This document shows, piece after piece, positions 1 through 7,150 of a DNA stretch of 11,700 nucleotides. How positions within the stretch are numbered: the first letter of the stretch is position 1; every line of letters starts with the position of its first letter. Location of the stretch: the NCBI GenBank assembly GCA_014653585.1, contig JACWEH010000018.1, positions 1 through 11,700 on the forward strand, read 5' to 3'. Origin of the DNA: Pelagibacterales bacterium SAG-MED38. GTDB taxonomy: Bacteria > Pseudomonadota > Alphaproteobacteria > Pelagibacterales > Pelagibacteraceae. The translations under genes and the position numbers were made by a program. The notes under the pieces are model-generated. The model was not told the origin of the DNA. It was given only the letters and a program-made list of their open reading frames with translations, and ran no database searches.

Positions 1-685
1 ATATTTGTTGCAAGTGAAGTTTTTCCCATTGATGGTCGACCCGCAATAATTATTAAATCAGATTGATGAAGTCCACCCAATTTGTCATCTAAGTCTCTAA
101 GACCAGTGGGAACACCAACTATTCCACCTTCATTTTTATATGCGGCTGATGCCATTTCTATAGTTTGTTTCATGGCATCATCAAATTTTATTAAAGATGA
201 ATTGAAAGTTCCTTTTTCAGCTAAGTCATAAAGAAGTTTTTCTGAATTTTCAATTATAGTCTTGCCATTTGTTTCAAAATCATTTTCTTTGGCATTATAA
301 ATTATTCCTTCTGATATTTTTATTAATTCTCTTCTTACAAACATATCATAAATTATTTTAGAATATTCGATTGCTTGTCTTACCGAAGTAGAAAATTTTG
401 TTATTTTTACCAAATACTCAGGAATGTTTAACTCATCTTTTTCATTTTCAAAAAAATTTTTTAAAGTAATTGGATTTGCAAGCATTCCTTTATAAATCAT
501 ATTTTCTATAGCATTAAAATTTTTTGGTGCATAGGATCATGAAAATTTACATTTGAAATTATAGTATTAATCTCATCAAATATTTCATTGGTAACTAATA
601 TTGATCCAATTACTGATTGTTCGGCTTCGATATTGTTTGGTAGTTCTTTAAAGTTTTCTTTAACTAGGGTTAGGTTATTTTCCAT
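1..685 (-). CDS. dnaB: Replicative DNA helicase DnaB, 5' part, with an apparent frameshift; runs off the window
   Basis: Hexameric helicase that unwinds DNA at the replication fork. From the ATG at 683-685 the first frame gives about 59 residues including the DnaB N-terminal signature (LPNNIEAEQSVIGSIL and HDPMHQKI), then hits TAG at 506-508. The protein resumes one frame over (NAIENMIYKGMLANPITL) and stays open to position 1, ending in the linker and RecA-like core: GVPTGLRDLDDKLGG and the Walker A motif GRPSMGKTS at about 15-41. A single missing base in the AAAA run at 516-519 explains the break; restoring it gives the usual KIFNAIEN junction. The gene follows rplI after 66 bp, the common rpsF-rpsR-rplI-dnaB order. 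TATAAT hexamers on the minus strand at 694-699 and 719-724 could be a private promoter, but no convincing -35 accompanies them. Identity is certain. The frameshift is more likely a sequencing error than a real lesion in an essential gene. Confidence 0.93.
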
Positions 686-751
686 TACCCAATATTATAT
701 AAAAAAATATTATTTTAAATTATAAAAAAGGCTGTGGATGAAATTGTATAA

Positions 752-1210
752 TTATTGAATACTTTCAGCTGAAGTTACGTTGATTGTTATTTCCGCATCA
801 ACTTCGGAGTGTAAAGAAATTCTTACTTTAAATTTCCCAAGAGATTTTATTTCTTTGATAGGTTGAATCATAGATGGTTTAATCTCTAACTTAGTTTTTT
901 CTAAGATTAATTTTGATATTTCAGTTGGTTTAACAGAACCATATAATTCGTTATTTTCTGTGCTAAGTTTTTTAACAAGATATTCTTTTTTATTAATATT
1001 TTCCAAAATTTTTTTTGCGAGATGTTTTTTTTCATTATCTTTTTTTGAAAGTTCTGATTTGATTTTCTCTACTTCTTTTATATTAGCTTTAGAGGCATAA
1101 AGAGCTTTTTTGTTAGCAATTAAAAAGTTTCTAGCAAAACCTCTTTTAACATCTATCACTTCACCAATAGATCCAATTTTTTTTAAATTTTCTAATAAAA
1201 TTATTTTCAT
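752..1210 (-). CDS. rplI: 50S ribosomal protein L9
   Basis: Binds 23S rRNA near the base of the L1 stalk and helps maintain reading frame. The 152 residues match the usual L9 length of about 150. The N-terminal RNA-binding domain opens with [24 protein letters not shown] followed by GFARNFLI, the L9 family signature. A Lys/Glu-rich connecting helix spans roughly residues 42-75, and the small C-terminal domain runs from about 78 to 150 (LYGSVKPTEI). The start codon shares one base with the rpsR stop (TAATG on the minus strand, position 1210), so the two are probably translationally coupled. I see no Shine-Dalgarno site. It sits third in the rpsF-rpsR-rplI-dnaB operon. Confidence 0.97.
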   Translation of the reverse strand: MKIILLENLKKIGSIGEVIDVKRGFARNFLIANKKALYASKANIKEVEKIKSELSKKDNEKKHLAKKILENINKKEYLVKKLSTENNELYGSVKPTEISKLILEKTKLEIKPSMIQPIKEIKSLGKFKVRISLHSEVDAEITINVTSAESIQ

Positions 1211-1482
1211 TATATTAATGCTAAATTTCTTGCTCTCTTTATTGACAAGGCCAATTCTCTCTGTTTTTTTTGAGATACATTTGTGATCCTAGATGGAAGA
1301 ATTTTTCCATTTTCAGAGGTGTATTTTTTAAGAAGCTTAATATTCTTGTAATCTATCACAGGAGATCCTTTGACTGAAAGTGGACAACTTTTTTTAAATT
1401 TATATTTATTTGGTTGAAAGATACTTAATTTTGCAAAATTATTTTGTCTAGATTTTTTATTTCCACTCTGTTTTTTTGGCAT
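1210..1482 (-). CDS. rpsR: 30S ribosomal protein S18
   Basis: Small-subunit protein that pairs with S6 on the 16S rRNA platform. The 90 residues are a little longer than the usual 75-85 because of a basic, Asn/Lys-rich N-terminal extension of about 30 residues. The family core is clear: a Cys followed by [11 protein letters not shown] at about 45-55, then the GKILPSRIT motif (normally GKILPRRIT) at about 59-67, and a C-terminal helix [19 protein letters not shown]. It lies 2 bp after rpsF and overlaps the rplI start by one base, so the three are almost certainly on one transcript. No other reading is plausible. Confidence 0.97.
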   Translation of the reverse strand: MPKKQSGNKKSRQNNFAKLSIFQPNKYKFKKSCPLSVKGSPVIDYKNIKLLKKYTSENGKILPSRITNVSQKKQRELALSIKRARNLALI

Positions 1483-1484
1483 GA

Positions 1485-1838
1485 TTAATTATTTATTCTT
1501 TCTTTTTTTTCAGGCGCTTCTTTATTAGAAAAATAATTTGTATCAAGATCAAATTTTTTTACTTTAACAGTTAAATGTCTAAGTAGCTTTTTATCTATTG
1601 CCTCATTTTTTTCCAATTGCTCAATCACTTTACCATTTCCCTTAATTTTAAAATGAATATAGCTTCCTTTTCTGTTTTTTTTTATGAGATAGGATAAGGT
1701 TAAAAGACCCCAATTTTCAGTTTTGACTATTTCACCTTCATTTTTTTCAATAATTTTAGAATATTTTTCAGTTAACTGTTTTAATTCAGCTGGAGAAGTA
1801 TCCTGCTTTGCTATTATTGTATGCTCGTATAAATTCAT
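1485..1838 (-). CDS. rpsF: 30S ribosomal protein S6
   Basis: Small-subunit protein that dimerises with S18. The 117 residues show the S6 fold signature: an opening strand [13 protein letters not shown] (residues 1-13), a helix with [26 protein letters not shown], then [20 protein letters not shown] and the helix beginning at about residue 70 that leads into LLRHLTVKV. The charged C-terminal tail (about 100-117) is variable in the family. This is the first gene of the leftward operon. Its ATG lies 26 or so bases downstream of a predicted transcription start, and the leader has no evident Shine-Dalgarno site. No S6:S18-binding leader hairpin with a CCG loop could be found in that short leader. 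Confidence 0.97.
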   Translation of the reverse strand: MNLYEHTIIAKQDTSPAELKQLTEKYSKIIEKNEGEIVKTENWGLLTLSYLIKKNRKGSYIHFKIKGNGKVIEQLEKNEAIDKKLLRHLTVKVKKFDLDTNYFSNKEAPEKKERINN

Positions 1839-1847
1839 TTTAATTCT

Positions 1848-1875
1848 TTGATAAAAAGTGAGGATATACTATTAT
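1848..1875 (+). promoter_or_regulatory. Predicted sigma-70 promoter for fabD-fabG
   Basis: TTGATA at 1848-1853 (five of six to TTGACA) and TATTAT at 1870-1875 (five of six to TATAAT) are separated by 16 bp. This predicts a start near 1882 and a leader of about 45 bases to the fabD ATG. It is the best-matched promoter in the window. Its -10 overlaps the TATAAT read on the other strand at 1871-1876, so polymerase probably cannot occupy both at once. Confidence 0.6.
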
Positions 1876-1876
1876 A
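1871..1876 (-). promoter_or_regulatory. Predicted -10 element of the rpsF-rpsR-rplI-dnaB promoter
   Basis: The minus strand reads a perfect TATAAT here, placing transcription start near 1863-1865 and leaving a leader of about 25 bases before the rpsF ATG. The -35 at 17-bp spacing (TTTAGC on the minus strand, about 1894-1899) matches TTGACA at only three positions, so the element rests on the -10. It overlaps the -10 of the rightward promoter. AT-rich DNA gives chance TATAAT matches; the divergent position is what makes this one credible. Confidence 0.55.
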
Positions 1877-1926
1877 AACTCTCAATTACAATAGCTAAAT
1901 AAACAATAATTAAATAATTTTTTTAA

Positions 1927-2853
1927 ATGTTTTCTGTAATTTTCCCAGGTCAAGGTTCACAAATAGTTGGTATGGGAAAAGACTTTTTTGAGAAACATGA
2001 AATTGTAAAAAAATTGTTTAAAGAAGCTGATGAGACATTAGAGTTCAGTCTTTCAAAACTTATTTTAGACGGTCCTAAAGACAAATTAGACCTTACAATT
2101 AATACTCAACCAGCAATTTTTTTAATAAGCTATTCAATATTCCAAGTAGTTAAACAAGATTTCAATATAAATTTAAATAAGGCAAAATATTTTGCAGGAC
2201 ATTCATTAGGCGAGTATTCAGCACTATCATGTGCTGGATACTTAAATTTTAATGAAACTATAAAGACATTAAGAGTAAGGGGAGATGCAATGCAAAATTC
2301 AGTGCCAAAAGGTGAGGGTGGTATGTTAGCAGTTTTGGGATTAAAAATAGAAGACCTAGAAAAAATTTTAGAAGATAATCAAAATGTTTTTGATGCGGAA
2401 GTTGCAAATGATAATTCAGATGGACAAATAGTATTAAGTGGTAAAACAAAAGATTTACAAATCCTAAGTCAATTTTTAAAAGAAAAAAAAATAAAAAATA
2501 TTAAATTACCAGTAAGTGCACCTTTTCACTGTAATTTAATGAGTAAAGCAACCGAGGTGATGACAAAAGAATTACAGAAAATTAATTTTAAACAATCCAA
2601 AAATATTCTAATTTCAAATGTTACTGCCAATGAAATTTCTCATATTGAAGACTTAAAAGGTTTGCTTATTAAACAAATTGAAAAAAGAGTTCGATGGAGA
2701 GAAACTATTCTTTACATGATCAATAAAGGTGTGAGTCAATTCATTGAAATTGGTCCAGGCAAGGTACTTTCTGGTCTTGTTAAAAGAATTAATAAAGATG
2801 TAAAAATCTCTTCAATTAATAGTCAATCGGATATAGAAAGTTTAAATATATGA
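1927..2853 (+). CDS. fabD: Malonyl-CoA:ACP transacylase FabD
   Basis: Moves the malonyl group from CoA to the acyl carrier protein, supplying the elongation unit of type II fatty acid synthesis in the cytoplasm. At 308 residues it matches the usual FabD length. Visible motifs are FPGQGSQ near the N-terminus (oxyanion-hole Gln11), the nucleophile elbow GHSLG with Ser93, Arg118 in VRGDAMQ, which corresponds to the malonyl-carboxylate-binding Arg, and His201 in SAPFHC as catalytic partner. The C-terminal FIEIGPGKVLSGLVKRI is also typical. The start is the only ATG before the conserved VIFPGQG. No Shine-Dalgarno site is visible upstream, where the sequence is a run of T and A. The stop overlaps the fabG start in an ATGA (2850-2853), which implies coupled translation. 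Confidence 0.98.
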   Translation: MFSVIFPGQGSQIVGMGKDFFEKHEIVKKLFKEADETLEFSLSKLILDGPKDKLDLTINTQPAIFLISYSIFQVVKQDFNINLNKAKYFAGHSLGEYSALSCAGYLNFNETIKTLRVRGDAMQNSVPKGEGGMLAVLGLKIEDLEKILEDNQNVFDAEVANDNSDGQIVLSGKTKDLQILSQFLKEKKIKNIKLPVSAPFHCNLMSKATEVMTKELQKINFKQSKNILISNVTANEISHIEDLKGLLIKQIEKRVRWRETILYMINKGVSQFIEIGPGKVLSGLVKRINKDVKISSINSQSDIESLNI

Positions 2854-3587
2854 ATGATTTAAAAGAAAATAATATAATCGTAACTGGCGCTACAGGTGGA
2901 ATAGGAAATTCTATAATTAAAAAATTATATGATGCTGGAGCTAATATTTTAGCGACAGGAACTAAAAATGAAAAGTTAGAGGAACTTAAAAAAAAATTTC
3001 AAAATATCCAGATATTGAAATTTGATATCTCGAAAATTGATAATATAGAAAATTTTATTGAGGATGCTACAAAACAACTTGGAGGTAAACTTGATTGTAT
3101 CGTTAATAATGCAGGAATTACTCAAGATAACTTAGCTATACGTATGAGTATAGATGAGTGGAAAAAAGTAATAGATGTTAATCTTACTTCCACATTTTTG
3201 ATAAGCAAGTTTGCAATAAAAAAAATGCTTAAAAATAAAAAAGGTAAAATTATAAATATTACATCCGTGGTTGGACATACCGGAAATTTAGGACAAACAA
3301 ATTATACAGCCTCAAAAGCAGGAATTATTGCAATGTCTAAAAGTTTAGCAATGGAATACGCAAAAAAAAATATCAACGTTAATTGTATTTCACCAGGGTT
3401 TATAAAAACAGCTATGACAGATAAAATTGATGAAAAATTTAAAGAAGTTATTATTTCAAAAATACCTTCTGCACGGCTAGGAGAACCCGAAGATGTTGCT
3501 AATGCAGTTATTTTTTTAGCTTCCACACAATCTGATTACATAAATGGAGAAACATTGCATGTTAATGGAGGCATGTATATGGCTTGA
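2850..3587 (+). CDS. fabG: 3-oxoacyl-[ACP] reductase FabG
   Basis: NADPH-dependent reduction of 3-ketoacyl-ACP to 3-hydroxyacyl-ACP, the first reductive step of each elongation cycle. It is a classical short-chain dehydrogenase of 245 residues. The Rossmann glycine motif TGATGGIG is at 12-19, NNAG at 86-89, the structural Asn at 111, and the catalytic Ser139, Tyr152 and Lys156 lie in INITSVVG and YTASKAG. The substrate-loop motif SPGFIKTAMT is at 181-190 and the C-terminal VNGGMYM is typical of FabG. Its context between fabD and acpP makes FabG much more likely than another short-chain dehydrogenase. The start overlaps the fabD stop by four bases. A TTGACA sequence overlaps its own TGA stop and may belong to a promoter for acpP. 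Confidence 0.97.
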   Translation: MNDLKENNIIVTGATGGIGNSIIKKLYDAGANILATGTKNEKLEELKKKFQNIQILKFDISKIDNIENFIEDATKQLGGKLDCIVNNAGITQDNLAIRMSIDEWKKVIDVNLTSTFLISKFAIKKMLKNKKGKIINITSVVGHTGNLGQTNYTASKAGIIAMSKSLAMEYAKKNINVNCISPGFIKTAMTDKIDEKFKEVIISKIPSARLGEPEDVANAVIFLASTQSDYINGETLHVNGGMYMA

Positions 3588-3611
3588 CAATCTAGGTAAT
3601 TAAACTAATAA
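3584..3611 (+). promoter_or_regulatory. Possible promoter for acpP within the end of fabG
   Basis: A perfect TTGACA lies at 3584-3589, across the fabG stop codon. At 16-bp spacing the -10 is TAATAA (3606-3611), only three of six to consensus. A perfect TATAAT at 3617-3622 is 27 bp away, too far to pair with this -35, and would start transcripts inside the Shine-Dalgarno region. A separate promoter would fit the high demand for ACP, but the pairing is weak. Confidence 0.3.
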
Positions 3612-3627
3612 CGATTTATAATATATA

Positions 3628-3633
3628 AAGGAT
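3628..3633 (+). promoter_or_regulatory. Shine-Dalgarno site of acpP
   Basis: AAGGAT ends a few bases before the acpP ATG (AGGA at 3629-3632, 5-nt spacer). It is the only convincing Shine-Dalgarno sequence I find in the window; other starts rely on overlap with the preceding gene or on unstructured AT-rich leaders. It fits acpP being strongly translated. Confidence 0.75.
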
Positions 3634-3637
3634 CAAT

Positions 3638-3877
3638 ATGTCAGAAGATGTTTCAAGTAAGGTTAAAAAAATTGTAGCTGATCATTTAGGGATTGATGAA
3701 TCAAAAGTTACTGAAGAGTCAAGTTTCATTGATGATTTAGGTGCTGACAGTTTAGATACTGTTGAGTTAGTGATGGCTTTTGAAGAGGAATTTGGCTCAG
3801 AGATTTCTGATAGTGAAGCAGAAAAAATTTTAACAGTAGGTGATGCAGTCAAATTTATTGAAGGCAAAGCCAACTAA
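3638..3877 (+). CDS. acpP: Acyl carrier protein
   Basis: Small acidic cytoplasmic protein that carries growing acyl chains on a 4'-phosphopantetheine arm. It also donates acyl groups for phospholipid and lipid A synthesis. The 79 residues match the family length (about 77-80). The attachment site is Ser38 in the conserved [21 protein letters not shown], with the acidic recognition helix II following it. Helix I ([12 protein letters not shown]) and the terminal helix (VGDAVKFIE) are also standard. It has its own Shine-Dalgarno site and a 50-bp spacer after fabG. In many alphaproteobacteria fabF follows immediately; here gmk begins 10 bp downstream. Confidence 0.98.
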   Translation: MSEDVSSKVKKIVADHLGIDESKVTEESSFIDDLGADSLDTVELVMAFEEEFGSEISDSEAEKILTVGDAVKFIEGKAN

Positions 3878-3887
3878 TAATTTTTAA

Positions 3888-4520
3888 ATGCCCTCATCAA
3901 AAGATGGGATAATGGTTATTCTGTCCTCTCCTTCAGGAGCAGGTAAAACCACTTTAGTTAACTTACTTTCAAAGCAAAATAATTTTGAAATTTCCATATC
4001 TCATACAACAAGAGAACCAAGACTAGGCGAAGTTCCAAATAGAGATTATTTTTTCGTAAATGATATTGAATTTAAAAGATTAATAAAAAATCAAGAATTT
4101 TTAGAGTATGCAAAAGTTTTTAATAATTATTATGGAACAACAAGAACTCCAATAATTGACAATCTAAATAAAGGTAAAAATGTTTTATTTGATATTGATT
4201 GGCAAGGTGCTGATCAAATAAAAAATAAAAAACTAGATTACAAATTAATTACTTTTTTTATTTTACCTCCAAGTAAGGAGATTTTATTTAAAAGACTATC
4301 AAATAGAGATATGAAAGATAAACTTATAGTCGAGGAAAGAATGCAACAATTTGAGAGAGATGTATTACATTGGATAAATTATGATTATGTAGTGATAAAT
4401 AATGATTTAGACAAATGTTTTTTGAAAATTAAAAATTTGATAAACGCGGAAATAAATAACGGATCAAAAGATTACGATTCTGATTATATTAGAAATCATA
4501 TTGAAAAATTAACATCTTAA
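3888..4520 (+). CDS. gmk: Guanylate kinase
   Basis: ATP-dependent phosphorylation of GMP to GDP, required for GTP and dGTP supply. At 210 residues it is close to the E. coli enzyme (207). The P-loop [10 protein letters not shown] covers residues 13-22. The GMP-binding segment is [19 protein letters not shown] (about 38-56), followed by [12 protein letters not shown] and the hallmark [13 protein letters not shown] (about 99-111). The lid region RMQQFERD and the C-terminal [11 protein letters not shown] are also present. I chose the ATG at 3888, 10 bp after acpP; an ATG at 3912 (Met9, just ahead of VILSSPSG) is a reasonable alternative. Its 3' end overlaps the convergent rsmA by 12 bp, leaving no room for a conventional terminator between them. 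Confidence 0.97.
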   Translation: MPSSKDGIMVILSSPSGAGKTTLVNLLSKQNNFEISISHTTREPRLGEVPNRDYFFVNDIEFKRLIKNQEFLEYAKVFNNYYGTTRTPIIDNLNKGKNVLFDIDWQGADQIKNKKLDYKLITFFILPPSKEILFKRLSNRDMKDKLIVEERMQQFERDVLHWINYDYVVINNDLDKCFLKIKNLINAEINNGSKDYDSDYIRNHIEKLTS

Positions 4521-5296
4521 ATTTTCGTATTCTTTGGTTAGCTTAAAGTAAGTATCAAAATCTAAATTTTGAGGTCTAAGATCTAGATCTATACCTAATT
4601 TTGTAGCAAGATGTTTGTTTCTATTAAAAATTTGTAGAAAAGGTGCTTTTATTTTTTTTCTTCTGTGCATAAAAAAATTCTGGTTATTTTTTCTAAATTC
4701 TTGGGACTTTCAAAATTTAAGAATTTTTTTTTTGGTTCTAATAATAAAAGAGAACTTTCAACTTTTGGTTTTGGAGAAAAACAGTGACGACTAATATCAC
4801 AAATTTTTTTAATATTTAATCTCCAATTTGCTATAATTGACAATCTGCCATAAGTCTTATTATTGAAGTTTGATACTATCCTGTCTGCCACCTCTTTTTG
4901 AAACATAAGAACAAGATAGTTAAACCAACTTTCTTTGTAATCCATATTCATTATCCATTTGATTAAAATTTCAGTTGATATATTGTATGGCAAATTTCCA
5001 AAAACTGTCAGTGGTTTTACACTGAGAGAATTTTCATTAATCTTAAGAATATCGTTATTAATAATATTTACTTTATTTTGGAATTTTTTTTTAAGTTCTT
5101 GTGCTAAATTGTCATCTTTCTCAATAGCCAAAAATGAATGGGGATTTTTTTTTAAAATTTCTTTAGTTAAATTTCCAGTTCCTGGTCCAACCTCTAAAAT
5201 ATTTCTATTTGTAATATCAATTACATTTATTATCTTTTTAATGATATTTTCATCTATAAGAAAATTTTGGCCAAGACTTTTTTTGGCTTTTGTCAT
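4509..5296 (-). CDS. rsmA: 16S rRNA (adenine1518-N6/adenine1519-N6)-dimethyltransferase RsmA (KsgA), with an apparent frameshift near the 3' end
   Basis: Dimethylates two adjacent adenines in the 3' terminal hairpin of 16S rRNA late in 30S assembly, using SAM. Motifs: [10 protein letters not shown] (6-15), SAM-binding [11 protein letters not shown] (34-44), acidic Glu59, NNDIL (80-84), catalytic NLPY (101-104), and a C-terminal [16 protein letters not shown]. As read, the frame stops at 4649-4651 after [10 protein letters not shown], but the minus strand continues one frame over with [33 protein letters not shown] and a TAA at 4509-4511, which is the normal RsmA C-terminus. Adding one base to the A7 run at 4671-4677 joins the parts as [10 protein letters not shown] and gives about 262 residues, near the family norm. 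The start forms an ATGA overlap with the pdxA stop. The 3' end overlaps gmk. Confidence 0.93.
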
Positions 5297-6225
5297 CTTT
5301 TATCTAAAAAACTTAATGCTCTAATTAAGCTTGTAGGGCTTGATTTGTTCTTGCCAATCATTTTTTTATTTGGCCCATGATCTGGAGACACTCTAATAAA
5401 GGGTAAACCCAAAGTTATGTTAATTGCATTGTATTCGAATATTGTTTTTATTGGTGCCAAAACTTGATCATGATACATCCCAACAATAACATCAAAATTT
5501 TTTCTATTTTTCTTTAAAAAAATAGTATCTGCAGGAAAAGGACCTTTAACATTTATCTTTTTTTTTAAAGATTTGATAACAGGTAATAGTATTTTTTCAT
5601 CTTCATTAAAATTATGAATGCTTTCGCAATGAGGGTTTAATCCTACTACACCAATTCTTGGTTTAAACTTTAAAAAATTCTTGTAAAAGTCATTTATAAT
5701 ATTTACTTTTTCTTTGATTATTCTTTTAGAAATTTCTTTTGTTACTAATTTTAATGGTAAATGAGTTGTTACCGGACAAACTGATAACTTTTCGTTATAA
5801 ATCAACATTGCAAATTTTTTTCTATTAAATTTTCTAGAGATATATTCTGTAATTCCTAGATATTTTTTTTTTAAAGTTTTAGATTTGTCAACAGGACCAT
5901 TGATCAACTTATTTGTAAACCCTGATTTAATTAATTTAAAAGCTATATCAAAAGAGTCAAAAATATAATTATTTGAATTATAATTTTTTACATCAATAAG
6001 ATAAATTTTATTTTTTTTAATATTTTTAGGGTTAATTCTAAGTATATCTAAAAGCTCAATATTTTTCTTAAAACCAAACATCTTAATTTCTTTATCTAAT
6101 TTTTTTTTGTTACAAATTAATATTAAGCTACTATTAAATTTCTTTAATTTTAAAGATTTAAAAAAAATTTCAAAAAAAATACTTTTTGTTTCACCTGGTA
6201 TAATTAAAATGGGTCTAGAATTCAC
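5293..6225 (-). CDS. pdxA: 4-hydroxythreonine-4-phosphate dehydrogenase PdxA, divergent at the N-terminus
   Basis: NAD-dependent oxidation of 4-phosphohydroxy-threonine in the DXP-dependent pyridoxal phosphate pathway, feeding PdxJ. The 310 residues show NGPVDKS (109-115), TTHLPLKLV (His155), VGLNPHCES (His199), GPFPADTIF, the metal-site MYHDQVLAPIK (His252), and TLGLPFIRVSPDHG (His283) followed by GKNKSSPTSLI. These fix the family. The usual N-terminal GEPAGIGPE is replaced by GETKSIFFE (11-19), and the GHTE substrate motif reads GITE (124-127), so a His is lost. The start is GTG at 6223-6225, overlapping the surA stop by 11 bases; no in-frame ATG lies before the conserved PILIIPGE. The surA-pdxA-rsmA order is widespread in proteobacteria. 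Confidence 0.93.
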   Translation of the reverse strand: MNSRPILIIPGETKSIFFEIFFKSLKLKKFNSSLILICNKKKLDKEIKMFGFKKNIELLDILRINPKNIKKNKIYLIDVKNYNSNNYIFDSFDIAFKLIKSGFTNKLINGPVDKSKTLKKKYLGITEYISRKFNRKKFAMLIYNEKLSVCPVTTHLPLKLVTKEISKRIIKEKVNIINDFYKNFLKFKPRIGVVGLNPHCESIHNFNEDEKILLPVIKSLKKKINVKGPFPADTIFLKKNRKNFDVIVGMYHDQVLAPIKTIFEYNAINITLGLPFIRVSPDHGPNKKMIGKNKSSPTSLIRALSFLDKR

Positions 6226-7150
6226 TTATTTTACTGTTTAATTTAATTTTATCGTAAAAAATATTTGAAAACTTATCTAATTGTTTTGTTGTTTCAATCA
6301 TAACTATTTTATCTAATTCTTTTTTCTTATCAACTTCTATTGGCACTTGTTTTATTTCATTTATTTTTAATATTAAAAAGTTATTACCTATTCGAATGGG
6401 CTCACTATATGAATTTAATTTTAATTTTTTTAGGTTTTTGTTAACTTCTTTGGATAGATTATTTTCTCTCACCCAACCTATTTTACCCCCTATTTTTGAA
6501 CTATCTGAAATACTAAATAAATTTGCAGTATTCTCAAAACCAATTTTCTCTATACTTTCTTTAATTTCATCAATCTGAACTTCAATTAAAAAATTTTTTT
6601 TTTTTGTAAATAGAATTTCGGATAAATTATATTCTACTAAAAATTTTTTTTTACTCATTTTTTCAATTTTTCTTGCAAGATCTGATTTATCAATTTTGAC
6701 ACTATTAAAAAATTTAGCATAAACTAAATTTTTCCATTCATTTTCAATTTCAATTTTCTCTTTTAAGTCATTTATAGATAAATCAAATTTTTTTAAATAT
6801 TCTTGAAATTGATCTTGATTTTCAAAGTCGAGGCTTAAGACCAATCTATTAAGAACAGCTTCAATTTGAACGCTCTCATTATCTAAAGTTTTATATTTCA
6901 AAATTTCATTTTTTCTTATTTTTTCCTTAACCAAAGATCTTTTAGAAATAGTCATTAGTTTTATCTTATCAATTTCTTTTAATGATGGATTAAGAGCTAA
7001 AAGATAATTAGCTTCTTTTTCAAGATCGTAATTTGTAATTATTTGATTATCTATTTTCATTAAAATTTTTAAATTTATTTCTGAGTAACTAAAACTTATT
7101 AGAGAAAAAAAAATTAAAATCAGGATGATAAGATTATTCGATTTAATCAT
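6215..7150 (-). CDS. surA: SurA-type periplasmic chaperone/peptidyl-prolyl isomerase with one parvulin domain
   Basis: Escorts unfolded outer-membrane proteins, LptD among them, across the periplasm. The 311 residues start with a signal peptide: a short charged head, a hydrophobic stretch at about 7-20 and likely cleavage after FSYS (residue 23). A SurA-like N-terminal domain follows (about 27-165, with KIDNQIITNYDLEKEA). One parvulin domain spans about 171-267, recognised by VEYNLSEILF, SDSSKIGGKIGWV and SEPIRIGNNFLILKI. A C-terminal helix follows. E. coli SurA has two parvulin domains and about 428 residues, so this is a shorter form. The start overlaps the lptD stop as ATGA (7147-7150). 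Sequence and position next to lptD both support SurA; a generic parvulin is the alternative name. Confidence 0.88.
   Translation of the reverse strand: MIKSNNLIILILIFFSLISFSYSEINLKILMKIDNQIITNYDLEKEANYLLALNPSLKEIDKIKLMTISKRSLVKEKIRKNEILKYKTLDNESVQIEAVLNRLVLSLDFENQDQFQEYLKKFDLSINDLKEKIEIENEWKNLVYAKFFNSVKIDKSDLARKIEKMSKKKFLVEYNLSEILFTKKKNFLIEVQIDEIKESIEKIGFENTANLFSISDSSKIGGKIGWVRENNLSKEVNKNLKKLKLNSYSEPIRIGNNFLILKINEIKQVPIEVDKKKELDKIVMIETTKQLDKFSNIFYDKIKLNSKISEF

Noticed and set aside
686..751. Terminator between rplI and dnaB
   Set aside because: The 66 bp is AT-rich with short A/T inverted repeats but no GC-containing stem followed by a T-run; read-through into dnaB is more likely.
1839..1870. 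S6:S18 autoregulatory leader upstream of rpsF
   Set aside because: The predicted leader is only about 25 bases, has no CCG and no evident hairpin, so the known motif is not supported.
3617..3622. Perfect TATAAT before acpP as its main -10
   Set aside because: Transcription would start within the Shine-Dalgarno region, and no -35 sits at 16-18 bp. Such hexamers are expected by chance in DNA this AT-rich.
4521..4648. Apparent 128-bp intergenic gap between gmk and rsmA
   Set aside because: The minus strand encodes the conserved RsmA C-terminus in a shifted frame, so it is coding sequence.
4959..5324. Plus-strand open frame of about 121 codons, Phe/Leu/Ser-rich and apparently hydrophobic
   Set aside because: It lies antisense to the strongly supported rsmA start and the end of pdxA. 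Its hydrophobic look is what the complement of Lys/Asn-rich AT coding sequence produces.
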